Of a stretch of 64,000 nucleotides of DNA, positions 13,794 to 26,087 are shown piece after piece. Every line of letters begins with the position of its first letter. The first letter of the stretch is position 1. The stretch is from the NCBI GenBank assembly GCA_949130495.1, contig OX422222.1, positions 270,496,109-270,560,108 on the forward strand. The letters are read 5' to 3'. The translations under genes and the position numbers were made by a program. This DNA comes from Sambucus nigra (taxonomy: Eukaryota > Streptophyta > Magnoliopsida > Dipsacales > Adoxaceae). The notes beneath the pieces were generated by a model. The model was given only the letters and a program-made list of their open reading frames with translations. It was not told where the DNA came from and ran no database searches.

Positions 13794-14172
13794 TGATACG
13801 GCGAAAACCGAGCATCTGTGTAAATGCGCAAATCATTGTTATCGGCTTCCAACCACAATGCAAAAAACCTAAACTCGAAGATAGTTTTATAATATACATG
13901 TTGGTACTTTTATACCACACAAAATAGTGAGTTTGAAAATACCAAATTTCCCTTGAAGTTGTATCTTGTGATGAAACTTTTTCGAAATGCATCCAACTTT
14001 GCACTGTGCACGCATATCACCTACAAAAGCTCAATTATACCTCAAAAAGAATATAAACATCAATAATAGAGGTTGTATAGTTAATGAGCATAAATATAGG
14101 AATTAACGTACACGAGGGGGCTAAAATGCGCCAGAATAAAGGGATATAAACTACAATATTTGGGACGAATCA
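13794..14172 (-). repeat. Ath-C 5' LTR (short form)
   Basis: It starts TG at 14172 and ends CA at 13794 on the minus strand, followed by the primer-binding site. A possible TATA box (GGTATAAAAG on the minus strand) lies near 13910. At 379 bp it is far shorter than the related Ath-B LTR, so it probably carries an internal deletion. The palindrome cluster of the Ath-B LTR is missing here. Confidence 0.65.
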
Positions 14173-14301
14173 CATGGCATCTCCTTACTCTCTTGGGGTT
14201 TCTCTCATGGAACCCCCTCACTGGCTTCAATCCACTTGCCTAAAACCACATCACTGACTTGGGATTGCTTATCCAATATAATTGACTTTTGGTACCCCTC
14301 A
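14173..14301 (-). repeat. Tat-1 3' LTR fragment
   Basis: It begins TGAGGGGTACC on the minus strand directly after a purine tract. Words such as GGCATCTCCTTA, TCTCTCATGG, CCACTTGCC and GACTTGGG are shared with 45990-46412. It is cut at 14173 by the Ath-C LTR. Confidence 0.6.
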
Positions 14302-14303
14302 AT

Positions 14304-14315
14304 ATTTGCCCCCCA
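14304..14315 (-). other. Tat-1 polypurine tract
   Basis: TGGGGGGCAAAT on the minus strand, immediately upstream of the 3' LTR start. This supports the LTR boundary at 14301. Confidence 0.6.
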
Positions 14316-14473
14316 TGCAAAAGTCTTCGTTGGTTTAGAGAACAAAGAGTTTTGTACAAAAAAGAATATTTTAGTAATTCGAGGGGACTCTCAAAAGAAA
14401 ATCATTAGTTTTTTGAGAATTTAATGTTTCTATTAGAGGGGCCATTTTTTGGGTCGCTTTAGTGTTTTGAGGA

Positions 14474-15539
14474 TGTAAAAAGTGCACTACAGCGGAATAA
14501 TGAGGCTTTTCAAATAAATCTAATTTGAATTATGTGACAGATCATCCAGTTTTAATTAAACCTAGAATTTAGATAAACCCTAACACATGTATCTAGGTGA
14601 TTTAAAATCTTAAATTCAATAAACATGCAAAGGAAACCAATTTCAGGAAAAATCCCTGAAGGGCAAAACCTTTTATTTCACTATAATTTGCAAATCGCAA
14701 CTTACATGGATTATAATGAAATACTGTGACACACGAATACCCGCAAGCGTCGGTCGGCATCGTCAGTAATGGAACAATCGCAACAGCCCCGCAAGAACAC
14801 AGAGTTCTATCGTTAGCAAAGATCCACACGCAGCGAACCTCAATGACCGTAGTCGTAATCAGCCCATTATCATAAAAGGCACCTAAATCAGTAGTAAAGA
14901 TCCTCTCTATAGTAGAAAACTTCAACAAGATGGTATCTGGGGTTCCAACACAATTCACATAAAGATTGGGATGTTTTGTGAATTGAAAAATAAGGTTTTA
15001 AACCCAAAAATTGAAGAATACAAAGTGTTCTGCTATTTGCAGATTACTGGTATCGAAAATCGTCAGGCCTCCTTAACAAAAATGGAGTGATTTAACGCAC
15101 TTTATATAAAAAAAATTGAGGTGGTACGTCGTTCGAACGAGATAGGATGTCGTTCTAATGAGATCCCATGTTGTTTGAACGATAGTACATGTCGTTTGAA
15201 TGAGAAAATGCAAAAAATAAATTTTATTTTTTATTTCAAAAATTCTTCTTTTAATCCTGGAAAATTCATTCTGACGAAAAACAACACCTCAACACTTAAA
15301 ACATATTTTAGAAAAATTTTGAAACCTCATTTAAAAATTATCCCAACACCTTTAAGTGAATTGTAAAGGGACTTGAATACTTTCTCACCGAAATTACCCT
15401 TTCAAAGGCTTGAATGTTGAAGAAGCTTGATATTCGAATTTGTCTAGATGCATATGTGATCTTGAATAATTCTTTGACGGTTGTAGAGGCATACGACATA
15501 CTCAATTATGACAGACATTTATAAAATCATGTCCTTACA
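14474..15539 (-). repeat. Sire-1: solo Sirevirus-type LTR
   Basis: It runs from TGTAAAAAGTG at the left to CTTACA at the right (1066 bp). The flanks GAGGA (14469-14473) and GAAGA (15540-15544) look like a target-site duplication with one change. It shares its layout and words (AAACCCTAA, ACATG, CTAGGTGAT, AAGGCAAAACC-like) with the LTRs at 18481-19508, 36287-37230 and 59599-60459. No internal sequence is present, so it is a recombined solo LTR. On the minus strand the TATA box is at 15110-15103. Confidence 0.8.
15101..15203 (-). promoter_or_regulatory. TATA box and four phased palindromes, Sire-1 LTR
   Basis: TTTATATAAA lies at 15101-15110. Directly upstream on the minus strand are four 12-bp words starting at 15129, 15150, 15171 and 15192, exactly 21 bp apart. 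The first, TCGTTCGAACGA, is a perfect palindrome; the others are degenerate forms. The layout suggests an upstream promoter element bound by a dimeric factor on one face of the helix (inference). Confidence 0.65.
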
Positions 15540-15774
15540 GAAGAGACATGTGTCTCTTTGCAGACTCATCTCCATGATTTTGGTAATGATTACCCATACT
15601 TTTAAGCCACCAAGTGTGCGTACATATGCTTTCTAAATACTTTTGGACTTGTTATTTTAAACCCTTGACCCCCATTTGCCTTCATTTTCCATAGAGTCGG
15701 AGAGATTTTTTTCTTAGATTTCAAAAAAAACTTATTTCTTCCATCTTTGTTTTTCTTTAGACTTCAGTGGTTCC

Positions 15775-18480
15775 ATGGATTCTTTTTCACGAAACCTTTC
15801 TTCTTCTTCCTATACCTCCATTAATGAGGTCTTAATAGGATCCTTACCTATCTACATCGACATCTCCACCTATACCACCACCAGTCCCACCATTATCATG
15901 TCTTCTTTGGCGATTTCCTCTACCGTTTCCACCGTCTGTGGTGGAGCTGGGCCTTTTCTTGGAGGAAAGGAGAGAATTTTTAGTTTACCACTTTACCCCA
16001 CTTTTTGGCAAGGATGATGATTTTATGAATTCGCTCGAGCGATTTAAGGCCCAGTTTTTAGAGAAGATCAACGAGTAGCCATTCGTAGGTTTTGTTGAAT
16101 CTGGGGACCCTCTTGTGGTCCTTACTAACAGTATTTTGACAATTTTAGTGGATAAAGGTGACTTCCCCACTTCAAATGTAAACACTGACATTTTTGGAGG
16201 AGCCCTGAACGAGTGGCCCATGTGGATTAATTATGTCATTAATATCTCAACCTATCATATCATCATTGATGATCTAGGCTTGACTCGAACTCTCACCAGT
16301 TTGAAGTCTTGCACCATTTTCAAGAACACAAATGTCTACAACATTATACTCACTCGTTGGAGTGTAGATTGTCGTGCCTTTATTACCAGTTAGGGAGAAT
16401 TTTCAATCAACCTGGGAGATATTTGTGAATTGACTAGTTTTCCTGCCTTGAGGAACCATATTGTTACTGATGGCTATGAAGACTCCACCGAGTGGGAGAT
16501 GTGCAAGGAGCTCCACCAGGAACTATTTTACTGTACTCATTATGTTGCTCTTACCTAGACTGCGATGAGCAAGCACTTATTTGCCAAATGGAAACGTTAT
16601 TAGTTCAAGGACTTCAAGTTATTACCCAAAGGGGATGCCCAAGCTAGGGCACCTAAGAGTTAAGAGGGTACAAATCTCTAATCGAGGACCCACTTGGTTT
16701 CTTTATTTGTCCCATTAATGAGTCAATTCTTATTTTAAGGGAAGTCCAATGACTCCCCTTGCGAGTTTCTCTTTCGCTGGCTGTCATGCTTTCTTATGGC
16801 AGGAGCGCACCCCTCGTTTCCCTCACTTTGGAATCTATTTATATTTGGTTGGATCGAACAAATATTGACATGGAACTATCATATGGCCGTTTTAACGTGG
16901 TAAATTTTTTCAAATCTTTTATGCTGATGGGTTTTCTTTTTGACCAGTTCCCCAATTGAGCCCATGAGCCTCGTCCGCTACATAATCAGGCCACTCGCAT
17001 TGCTAGATGGCCCATAATCATTCACTTAGTCAATTTTTGGATGACATTAATGGGATTTCTTTCCTCCCTTACTCAAAATAAGTTGGTGGTATATTATTTT
17101 GGTGCTTCCACACTACTTTACTTGGAACCTTCTCCTTTCCAATCAATCTTGAATCTATTAGTAACTTCCCTCACATTTTTATGATGGATTTTATTCTTCC
17201 ATGCATACTACCTTCTTTGAATGAGATTAGGGAGGAGGTAGAATTTTACCACTCCCAGATGGTCAAAAGACTATTTAGTATGACCAAGGTAATTATACCC
17301 TAAATTTTCCCACTAGCCTCTTACCCTTAGATTTGTACTCAGAGGCTTATTCCAATTTTACCCTCGAGGGTATGGTGCAGAGGACTGCCAACTTTGGGAA
17401 CTTTTTCATATCTTCTCGTGATTACATACCATCTTTTAGTCGCTCGTGGTTTGGTTTATGGAAGCATCAAATACTATTAATGTAGAATTGCATACCGAAT
17501 GTTCCCATGAATCTTTTATTAAGGGCATACCCTTGTACGACAAGTACTTAGCCAAGTGTATTAAAAAAAGGTTTAGCATCTCAGCCAAGTGGAGAGGGAT
17601 CCTCTCGAGAAGATGGTACATGTCCTGGAAAATCCTCTTCACGTGGATAGTATATATTCAAAACATCTTGTGGTAAAATCTTAAAAACCAATGGGAAAAT
17701 ATAAGGGTAAAGATAAGGCCAACGTCGCCTCGAAGAGGAAGCATCCACATGTTAATGTTTCAAATTTTAACCCTACACAAGTTGGGGATGTTGTATCCCC
17801 CTCCTCACTAATTAGGACTCGAGAAGCCTGATAAAAGAAGAATACATCCAAGGCCACTAGCCCCATTACCATAGAAGATAAAGGTTCAGAAACTGACCCC
17901 TTGGGGATTGAAAAAACATTCCATACTGTTAGTGAGAAGGGTTATAATGGTCTTGAAGAAACTCTTTCTCAACTTTTTGCTACATTATATACTTCGTCAA
18001 TGGAAGGTACTTTAGTCACTTCTTTTTTACTTAGTAAAAATATAAGTAATGGAATTACGAGCACTTTCTCCTCGTATTATTCATCTGAAGAGGAACTTGT
18101 TAATTATGGAAGCACTCCTTCTTATGATTACCATAGTTCTTCTTCAAATGATATTATCTTACTTGGTCTCAACAAAGATCACTCACATGATGCTTCTCCA
18201 TTTTTATCAGCCATGAGGGAATTAACCATGGATTTGGATCCCTCCATCAGTGATGATAATGACAACATGATATATTCACCTTCCTCCACCAGCCCTACTA
18301 TAGGCAAGATCATCATGATGATCCTGTAAGTGTTTAATTTCCCATATAATTTTCTCCTTATCATATATCTAGGTGATAATTTATCATATTACTAATTTCC
18401 CTCATTTTTTTAACAGGCTTCCTCTACAGGGGCGAGTGATTCCTCCCAGATGAGATTTGTTTCTTCCTCTTCTTCTCATG
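15775..18480 (+). pseudogene. Plant mobile domain (PMD) gene, 5' part, antisense within Tat-1
   Basis: A run of broken frames from ATG 15775 encodes a Ser/Thr-rich start. It then has a block resembling the plant mobile domain (PF10536-like): near 16350-16480 it reads R-W-S-V-D-C-R-A-F-I-T followed by G-E-F-S-I-N-L-G-D-I-C. Further pieces at 16759-16959 and 17446-17676 look like later parts of the domain. An acidic, Ser-rich tail (17901-18329) ends at a likely splice donor (CTGTAAGTG near 18328), with an acceptor near 18416. Stops and frameshifts are many. The gene continues after the Sire-2 insertion at 37231. Confidence 0.6.
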
Positions 18481-19508
18481 TGTAAAGTGTGAGTTATCTT
18501 TTGATGGATTAAACTTATTTAATTAGATGTCAATCTCCAAATAAATTTCAATTTTATTAAACCCTAAACATGCAGCTAGGTGATAAAATAGATAGATCAT
18601 TCAAGCATTCAACAAAATCTAAGTTTCAAGAAAAAAAACAAAGGGAAAAACTTTATTCATTTAGAAATATACAAGATAGACGACTTATAAACTATTTGAT
18701 AACCTCCACAAGGATAAAGCAAAAATCTTCTTAAATATCTAATGAATAACTATGATCCTAACAAGAATCACAAGATCGCAGTCCTCCGTCAACCTCAGGT
18801 TTCGTCTTTAGCAGTGAATCCCCGCAGGTATCACAAATGTGCCATGGAAATCCTCTCCACAAGGTGTATGCAAAGATACTAAACTATCTAGGGTTTTTAA
18901 TAAATTCACAAGAACAATATTCAAGGATGTTTTGTTGTGAATTAAATAGTGTTTTTCAACATAAAAACATGAAGAACTTTTGCAAAAGTTATGCAGCGGA
19001 GTTGCAAAAGTCTTAAACGTTATGAACACGAAACGAGTTTATACAAAACTTAAGTCAGTAGGTCATTCAAATGATAAAGCAGGTTCATTATAATGACATA
19101 AGCATGTCATTTGAATGAGAGAAAACTTTGGTTTTACCGAGATCAGGAATTTGAAATAGTAAGCTCTCGTTTGATACACATTTGAACAAAATGTAAAAAT
19201 GACTTTTTAATGATTGTAACATCTCGTTTGAACGAGATATTAATCTTGTTTGAACCAGATTAAAAAAAATCATTTCATAAATAAAAAGTTCATACTTGTC
19301 TTTCGAAAAAATAAACATCCTGAACATTAATTCTATAAATTAATTCAAACTCTAAATTATTTTATACCTTGACTCGATGTCGATAAGTCTTTAAACTTTT
19401 ATATGCTTGAGTTCAGTTCATATTGACGATGCATGATGATTTGTGATGGGATATCCCAAACTAGCCTAAAGATATGATATGAACAATCCTAGAAAAATCA
19501 TTCATACA
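18481..19508 (-). repeat. Sire-2 3' LTR
   Basis: 1028 bp, starting TGTAAAGTGTG at the left and ending ATTCATACA at the right. It aligns over its length with 36287-37230. The minus-strand TATA box (GTATAAAC) is at 19043-19038, with palindromes from 19063 upward. The left end is slightly longer than in the other copy. Confidence 0.88.
19038..19260 (-). promoter_or_regulatory. TATA box and palindrome cluster, Sire-2 3' LTR
   Basis: Upstream of the TATA box are 12-bp words at 19063, 19085 and 19107 (spacing 22 and 22; TCATTCAAATGA, TCATTATAATGA, TCATTTGAATGA). Two 18-bp near-palindromes start at 19221 and 19243 (spacing 22; ATCTCGTTTGAACGAGAT type). Weaker words lie at 19164 and 19175. Confidence 0.65.
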
Positions 19509-19840
19509 AATCTCCCCATTTGACTATTCCAGTACAAAACAAACAAATATTACCGAACATCAAATTAAAATCAAAATCTCCAATGATAAAAATAATAATA
19601 CCCTTCCCAACCCTAGAACGAAATGGCATAAATCTCTTTGTCTTCTAAATTCTTCTTCTTCCCTAACTTTGTCTTCATCCGTGTGTCTTTAATTCCTCTT
19701 TAAGTACCTACACACATGAGACAAAAACATATACATTCGTGACACGTCGAGTTTAAAAGAAAATAAAACTCGTAAATTAATTCTCCCCCATAAATCAAAC
19801 TCATTAAAACTCAAATTTTTAACTTACTCTCCCCCTTTGT
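19508..19840 (-). other. Multiple polypurine tracts of Sire-2
   Basis: On the minus strand there are three G-rich purine tracts: one next to the LTR (19521-19509, ATGGGGAGATTT), one at 19789-19782 (GGGGGAGA) and one at 19840-19828 (AAAGGGGGAGAG). Sire-3 has the same set at matching positions. Repeated tracts upstream of the 3' LTR are, as I recall, a known trait of Sireviruses. Confidence 0.65.
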
Positions 19841-19869
19841 TTTTTATCGAAATAGAAGCAAGTATTTAT

Positions 19870-21060
19870 TACAATAAAAATTCGGTTATTGATTACACAT
19901 GTTAGTTTCACGTACACTCTCTTAAGTTTCTTCACCTCTCTTCTATAGTGCACGCCTAACATTCTATACTTAGCCCGCATAGATATACTACCCAAGCTAA
20001 CTACACTGACGTATTCAACTGAACTTACCTACACGTCTAAGTTCCCGTACCGCCCATATAGTACATTAATTTATTAATATCTCTCATATGTTAATTATTT
20101 CTCATGTAACATTTCACATATGTTATATTTTAATCTTTATAATTAAGTCTCACTACTTAATTTATTAACTCAGATATTCACTATCTAAATTTAAAATGTT
20201 AATTAAGTCTCTCTACTTAATTTACTTTTCAGATATATATCTATATATAACATCTGTCAGTACTACGATCACCCGTAAGTAGAATAATCATACGGTATAT
20301 ATTTCACACACAATATATACTATAAGTGTATACTTTACTATTACATCCCTATATCGCACGTTAGCTATTTATTGGCTCAGAATCCTACATTCATCACCAA
20401 TAGTGATTTATCTATCTTGGCTCAGAATCATACCTCGATCACAAGTAGTTATTGATTATATTGGCTCGGAATGACACCTCGATCACCAATATTAATCATA
20501 TTTAGATTGACTCGGAATCATAGCTTCATCACCAATACAAGTCATCTATATTGGCTCGTAATCCTACCTCGATCACCAATATTTATTTAGTATACATTAG
20601 GTATTCACACAACCTATTTATTACTATCCGTCGATGGGTGTTCACACAACCCAAGTATTCATAATTTCGTACGTAGTATATCTCTTTCTCATACTTACCG
20701 TACATATTATTTTACAATTTCTCGCACTCTCATGATTATTTGAGTATTCACACAACTCTAAGGGACCTAGTTACCCCTTCATTTATTTTTAGTAGCTAAA
20801 TCGATATTTACCTTACTGGTCTACGTGTTAACTCGTTCTCACTTTTTGTAATTCATTATCCTTTAATTCGATAATTAGGATGAAGTTTTAACCCAATGCA
20901 TTCCCGCTTTCATCCCCTAAATAGGACTAAGTCTCCACCCTCTCATAAGACTTTTTTTTTAGTATGATGAGTCCCTCAATATAATACTACCAAAGTCCCA
21001 AAAGTTTACACGATCGCGATTAAGAAATTCTAGGCTAAACAAGGGAAATTTTTAGTTTTA
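19870..21060 (-). repeat. Tekay-like LTR fragment (edges approximate)
   Basis: The stretch resembles the minus-strand body of the LTR at 38990-41148 (words such as TATTCACACAACC and long AT-rich runs of short repeats) and is out of place in the Sirevirus 3' region. It includes a 45-bp tandem array. No target-site duplication was found, so the ends are uncertain. Confidence 0.4.
20372..20582. repeat. Tandem array, about 45 bp x 5
   Basis: Units start at 20372, 20417, 20461, 20508 and 20551 (spacing 45, 44, 47, 43). Each has TTGGCTCGGAATC or a near form followed by CCTCGATCACCAATA. Confidence 0.8.
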
Positions 21061-22470
21061 TGTGTAACCGAATCGATTCTCCGTAGGCCAAATCAATTCA
21101 AAGTATCACGTAGAAGATAAAATGTCATCACAAAAAGAGAGAAATCAAGCACATGTAACGATAATATCAAAGGCGAACAACTAACTATTTTTTTAATTTT
21201 TCCCCTAAAAAACAAATTTCATAATTACAACAAATAATACCATATATGATATATGCAAAATATATCAAACAAAATATGGCACACATATATAGGTGTAGTT
21301 GACCACAAAACATGACACAAAACACATAAGCTTTACACGCTATCATAATATCGATATGTCTAAACGTGAGGAATGGAATGAATGGGTGTGAACTAGTAAC
21401 AAAATAATTATTACCCAAACACTCAAATATGTTCAAGAAGTTCTAATTGACCGCAAAACTTTATCAAACTAATCTTTAGCCTCAAGTGACAAATAAAGTT
21501 GAACTTAATGAAAAAAACAAGCACAATTCACACAAGCCATAAATATTGATGATTCTACAAATCAATAGCATCATGACAAAAAAGCATAACTAGGTATCAT
21601 CATGCTAATCCGCTGATCTTTAACTAAACACCCTCAAAAGATAAACATGATCATATATTCTATTCTTTTCTTTTCTATTCTTTTGAAGTGATTTCTTTTG
21701 AATGATCAATTGAACTAAACTATTTGGCCCCTTTTTGGAAAAATTTCTCTTTTCATTGCCTTAATTTTTTCTTGGTTTCTTTTCAAATTGTCACTTTCAC
21801 GACGAATTCACATGACTCTCGCAACTCATTTTTCATGTACACTCATATTTTTTAATACTAAACAAACTCTCATGGGCAATGGTTCTTACATACATAAATC
21901 TTCATAGTCACATAAACATATAGATCATAAAATTGATGGGAGAACAACTCAGAAAGCTCAAATATATATCATGAAGTCAAAATCCAAGAAGCTCCTGCAT
22001 GTGTGTGGAGGCATAAACAAAGTCAAATCCGTAACGCAAATCAAGTTTGAAACAATTTCATAAACATGGTTAAGATCAATCTAACCATCTAAAGTCATAA
22101 ACAAATGTCCTATCCACAAGGAAATTGTGTAGTGAATTGGATTCAAACACACCAATATGCCACATTAAATGTGTAAAACTAAAATACATAAAAAAGATAA
22201 TTTGTTTGTATTTTTCAAAAAAAATATTAAAACAAAATCTTTTTTTACTTTTCAAATATGACTCAACAAAAGAAAAATATAGTACAAAAGATATACATGT
22301 CATAACACTAGCAATAATATATCATGAAGCATAACTAGATTATGATAAACAAAATTATGCAAGCAATCATCTATAAGATATAGCGAGAGAATAATCAGAT
22401 GCAGGCATGCGATAATCAACTAGTATGCCATCTATCGCCTCTAAAATTAATTTTATAACCTAGATAGATG
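21061..22470 (-). other. Sire-2 3' non-coding region, no gene seen
   Basis: AT-rich sequence lying between the 3' polypurine tracts and the Ath-A insertion. It corresponds in position to the region between pol and LTR in Sire-3. No coding similarity was found; the short open stretches here are not convincing. Confidence 0.5.
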
Positions 22471-22998
22471 TGAAATGATGAGTGCATTATTTTGAATGAA
22501 TTATGCCAATTGTATCATAAATAATGAGCTTTTAGGGACCTTTTCATAAAATAAATGAAAAATGCATGTTTGAAGAAAATTCGAGTTAAAAATGCAATTT
22601 TAGAAATCTCAAGAGGTGAAATTGTAATTTTGCAAAATTTATGGGCCTGAAAATAATTTTTAAATATTTATATAGGTAAAATAAAGTTCTCCCTGAAATT
22701 TGGTTGAATTCGGAGTCAAAATGAAAAAGCTATGAATTTCGGGGTCTAAAATGCAAATAAGGGTAAATTAGTAATTTTCTAAACTTTATGGGACTGAATT
22801 TAAATTAATATAAGTTATTTTACATTTTTGCAGGTACCTCTGAAGTTTGGTGAAGATCCGAAGTGATTTGGTGAAGATATGAAGATTGTGGGAATAATTT
22901 AAAGAAGTACAAAGTTAAGGGGCCAAAGTGGAATAATGGAATTTCTGGAAATCAGATTGGGTTATATATTATTGAAGCAGATATATAACTGAAAAGTC

Positions 22999-23094
22999 TT
23001 ACTAGCCTGGTGGCTTGCTAGCCCAGTGGCTTGCGCGCGCGCGAAAGAGGCAACAACTCAGGCGTCCGATTCCTCCCCTGACCCTTAATTTTTT
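22999..23094 (+). promoter_or_regulatory. tRNA-like segment in Ath-A 5' LTR (decayed box B)
   Basis: Counterpart of the better preserved 34271-34366 segment. Box-A-like TAGCCCAGTGGC is at 23019-23030, in a 16-bp repeat starting at 22999. The box B here is mutated (GCGTCCGATTCC near 23062-23073). A T6 run ends at 23094. Confidence 0.4.
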
Positions 23095-24604
23095 GGTTAA
23101 AAAACAAGCCTTTGCATAAGGCTAAAATGCACCAGCCAAACGCAGACTAAGAAGTTTGACAACCAACTTTATCAGATCTGTTTTAGTCTGAAAATGAAGG
23201 GATTTGGGGCTGATAAGTTTCGTTAGTTTCAAGAAATATCAATTATTTTTTATCAATTAAAAAGGAGTTTTATACCCATTCAAATACCCTGCCCCTAAGC
23301 CTATAAATCGAACCCTTGGGTTCATTATTTTGGGAGAAAAAAATTAGAGAGAGAGTTATAAAGAGAGATTTAAAGACGGCCAATAAGTATTTTGTGGGAG
23401 AAATTCTGTCAAAAATATTTGTGACACACCAATTGTAAGTTTTTTTATTTAATGAAAATTAGCATTCATTCTTGTAAATTTATTATGTCTACAACTATGC
23501 TCGTTTAATTTCCTTACTAGGACTAGGTGAAATTTATCATGTGATTAATATTGTGTGTGATTTAAATTCGTTTTTGTTCCCGATTTGTGCTAAATACTTT
23601 TTAAAAAATCGGTATTCATTTAAAACGACCCGAGAGTGCGTTTTAAACCTTCGGCAATGTTTGAAAAAAAAATATTTTTTTTATTTTAAGTATGAGTACT
23701 TTTTTATGGGTTATACTTTCATTAAATTGATTGATAGCCCATGCTTAAAGACTATAGTTTGAAATTGAAAAGTGAACTTTTTAAGGGAATAGGGATTTTA
23801 GGCGTCTTAATTTAGAGACGTTAAATTTTATTTTGGACTTCTAATTGTAACAACCCGAGGTTTTGGAGACAATGATTTATTTATTTGGGAGAAATAAATA
23901 ATATTTTATTGGAGAAATAATAAAATTGGCAATCGAGGTCAAAATTTGGAGTCGTTAGAAAGTGTGTCGAATGGCAATTCTGAGGGTACCATTGTTTTCG
24001 GAAGGGTCAAGAAAGTCGAAATGACTGTACTTGGGGTCTATTTAGGTTCCGAAATAATTTAGGACCGTTTGACTCGAATTAAAGTTACCGGGTCATTTAA
24101 AGTGTGTATTATCATTTAAAGATGTGTATCTTGTGGGATAAGGCTTAAAAGACACGTGAGAAGTCATTCTCACTTAAGAGAAAGAGAAAAACCCTAGAAA
24201 GAAAGAGAGAAGAAAAAAGAAGAAGAGAAAGAAGGAGATAAGGGAGAGAAAGTGGAGATTTTCGGTTTCCACGCAATCTCAAGGCGGATTCAGACCCTAC
24301 GAACCCGAGGCAAGTGATTAAACTTGCTAAATAATTGTTGTGTACCAATTATTGCATGATTTGTGGATTGATATTTTGGGTTTTAGGTTTAGTTTAACAA
24401 AACCTAACTTTTGGGTATAATCTTAGATTTAATATGTAGATCTTAGATTTAATGATAGAAATTAGTTTCAATGCATTCTAGGATGAATATTAATGTTATG
24501 AATATGGTTGGGTTGAAGATTTACGGTTAAATGTAATTATTGGGGGTTTTTTGAGAAGTTGGAGTTGTGTAAAAATGGAGTTTGGCCGTGGTACCTGGTA
24601 GGGC

Positions 24605-24833
24605 CGGTCGACCGCGTACAGAGGGCTGGTCGACCGCGCTTCCAGAACTGGGCACACTGTCTTCGATTATAGGAAAAATTAAGAGACGCGGTCGACCGCG
24701 GTTTGGGCACCGGTCGACCGGTCCCCTGTTTTGGGTTCAAGTTTGAGAATTTAAGTTACCCCCTTCTTCTTTGGGTTTGTATGAATGGACTTCCATAATC
24801 AGAGTATCATAAAGGATTAAGTGATTATATAAA
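24605..24833 (+). promoter_or_regulatory. GGTCGACC palindrome pairs and TATA box in Tekay-1
   Basis: CGGTCGACCG or a one-base variant starts at 24605, 24627, 24689 and 24711, giving two pairs each spaced 22 bp. The TATA box TATATAAA follows at 24826-24833, about 105 bp downstream. Confidence 0.7.
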
Positions 24834-25904
24834 GGGATTTTAGACCTTAGAATCATAAGACGATATATGAGGCAAATTGATAAATAAATGACTAAATGAA
24901 AATGTCGGGGAGTTTTAGTGATTGATTTTGGAGAAGTGAGAATCTAAAAGAGTATATCAATTTGGTGGAAAATCCTCTAAGTATCGAGGTTAGTATTTGA
25001 GGAATACCGATTGGAGATTTTAGTAATTTTTTTTAAGGGGGAAGCCCACTTTTATTTGGGATTTTATTTGGTGATGATAACAATTTCACAATCTGAGAAT
25101 GAGAATAACTTAGAGATACCGGATCTTAGTATCCAATCCCAAATGGGATAACTTTAAAGGTTCATAAAATAAATTGAACCATATTATGGATGGAGAACCG
25201 TGAATGCAAATTGAGGTTTATTAGGATCAAGAATATCCTTAACTTGAATTGAATTTTGAGACAATTCATTATTAGAAGCGTCATGTGAGCTTCAAGTGAG
25301 TATTAGTATAGCATATACTAAGTGGGGTTATTGTACGAGAGTTGACGGTTAGTGTATCAAAAGAGAGGGATATACTAAATAATGATATTAATCTATTTCG
25401 CCTAAGGGCGTATAATGAATATGGAAATGATGTGCAGATATACCTTATATAATGGTATATCTTTATTATGTGGGATGTATGTATACCTTATATCATGGTG
25501 TATATACATGTTAATCATACCCCCTCCTCGCTATCATTGGGAAGTTTCGTGCGTAGAGGGTGAGCATTCTGACTAGAAAAGCAGGATGTGGATATTCCCT
25601 AGGTCATAGTCGTCCATAGTGGTCAGCAAATGACATATATATATATACATTATTTATTTTGGGGGTGAGAGGTCGTGGTTATGTGATGCTCTCACTTGTC
25701 GGTTAGGAGATATGACCGCTTCTCGGGACGTTGTGTGCGTGAGTAGATCACGAGGTGGGTGTCGTTGAACCCCACCAGGTGGCCCCAGATTGCTACGTTT
25801 ATGGGCTGCTGGAAGATGATAGCATGTGAGCCTGCATCCTTCGAGTTATATCTCGGTTGGATGGTTATTATTGCTTGTGTTTGTACTTGGGTATCAAGGG
25901 CATA

Positions 25905-26043
25905 ATGGACCTCAACGACCTACATTGCCAGGATTAGTGTATCGGGGGGGTTCCTTGTTTGGATTTCGCCTCGGCGAGACGTCCCACGCACGAACCGTAG
26001 TGTAATGTTGGAACTTGGGGATAAGTTTAGTCCTTAATGCTCA

Positions 26044-26087
<44 letters not shown>

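Larger units (their letters stand above)
12919..14172 (-). mobile_element. Ath-C: 5' part of a non-autonomous Athila-type element
   Basis: On the minus strand a short LTR (14172-13794) is followed directly by a tRNA-Asp-type primer-binding site (13790-13771) and then a gag-region ORF. The LTR opens TGATTCGTCCCAAATATTG, closely similar to the Ath-B LTR start (TGATACGACGTAAATATTG), and further shared words follow. The 3' LTR was not found; the element is probably truncated near 12.9 kb or lower. It interrupts the 3' LTR of Tat-1. Confidence 0.7.

Noticed and set aside
20372..20582. CRISPR-like array
   Set aside because: Units are contiguous degenerate tandem repeats without unique spacers, in plant DNA.
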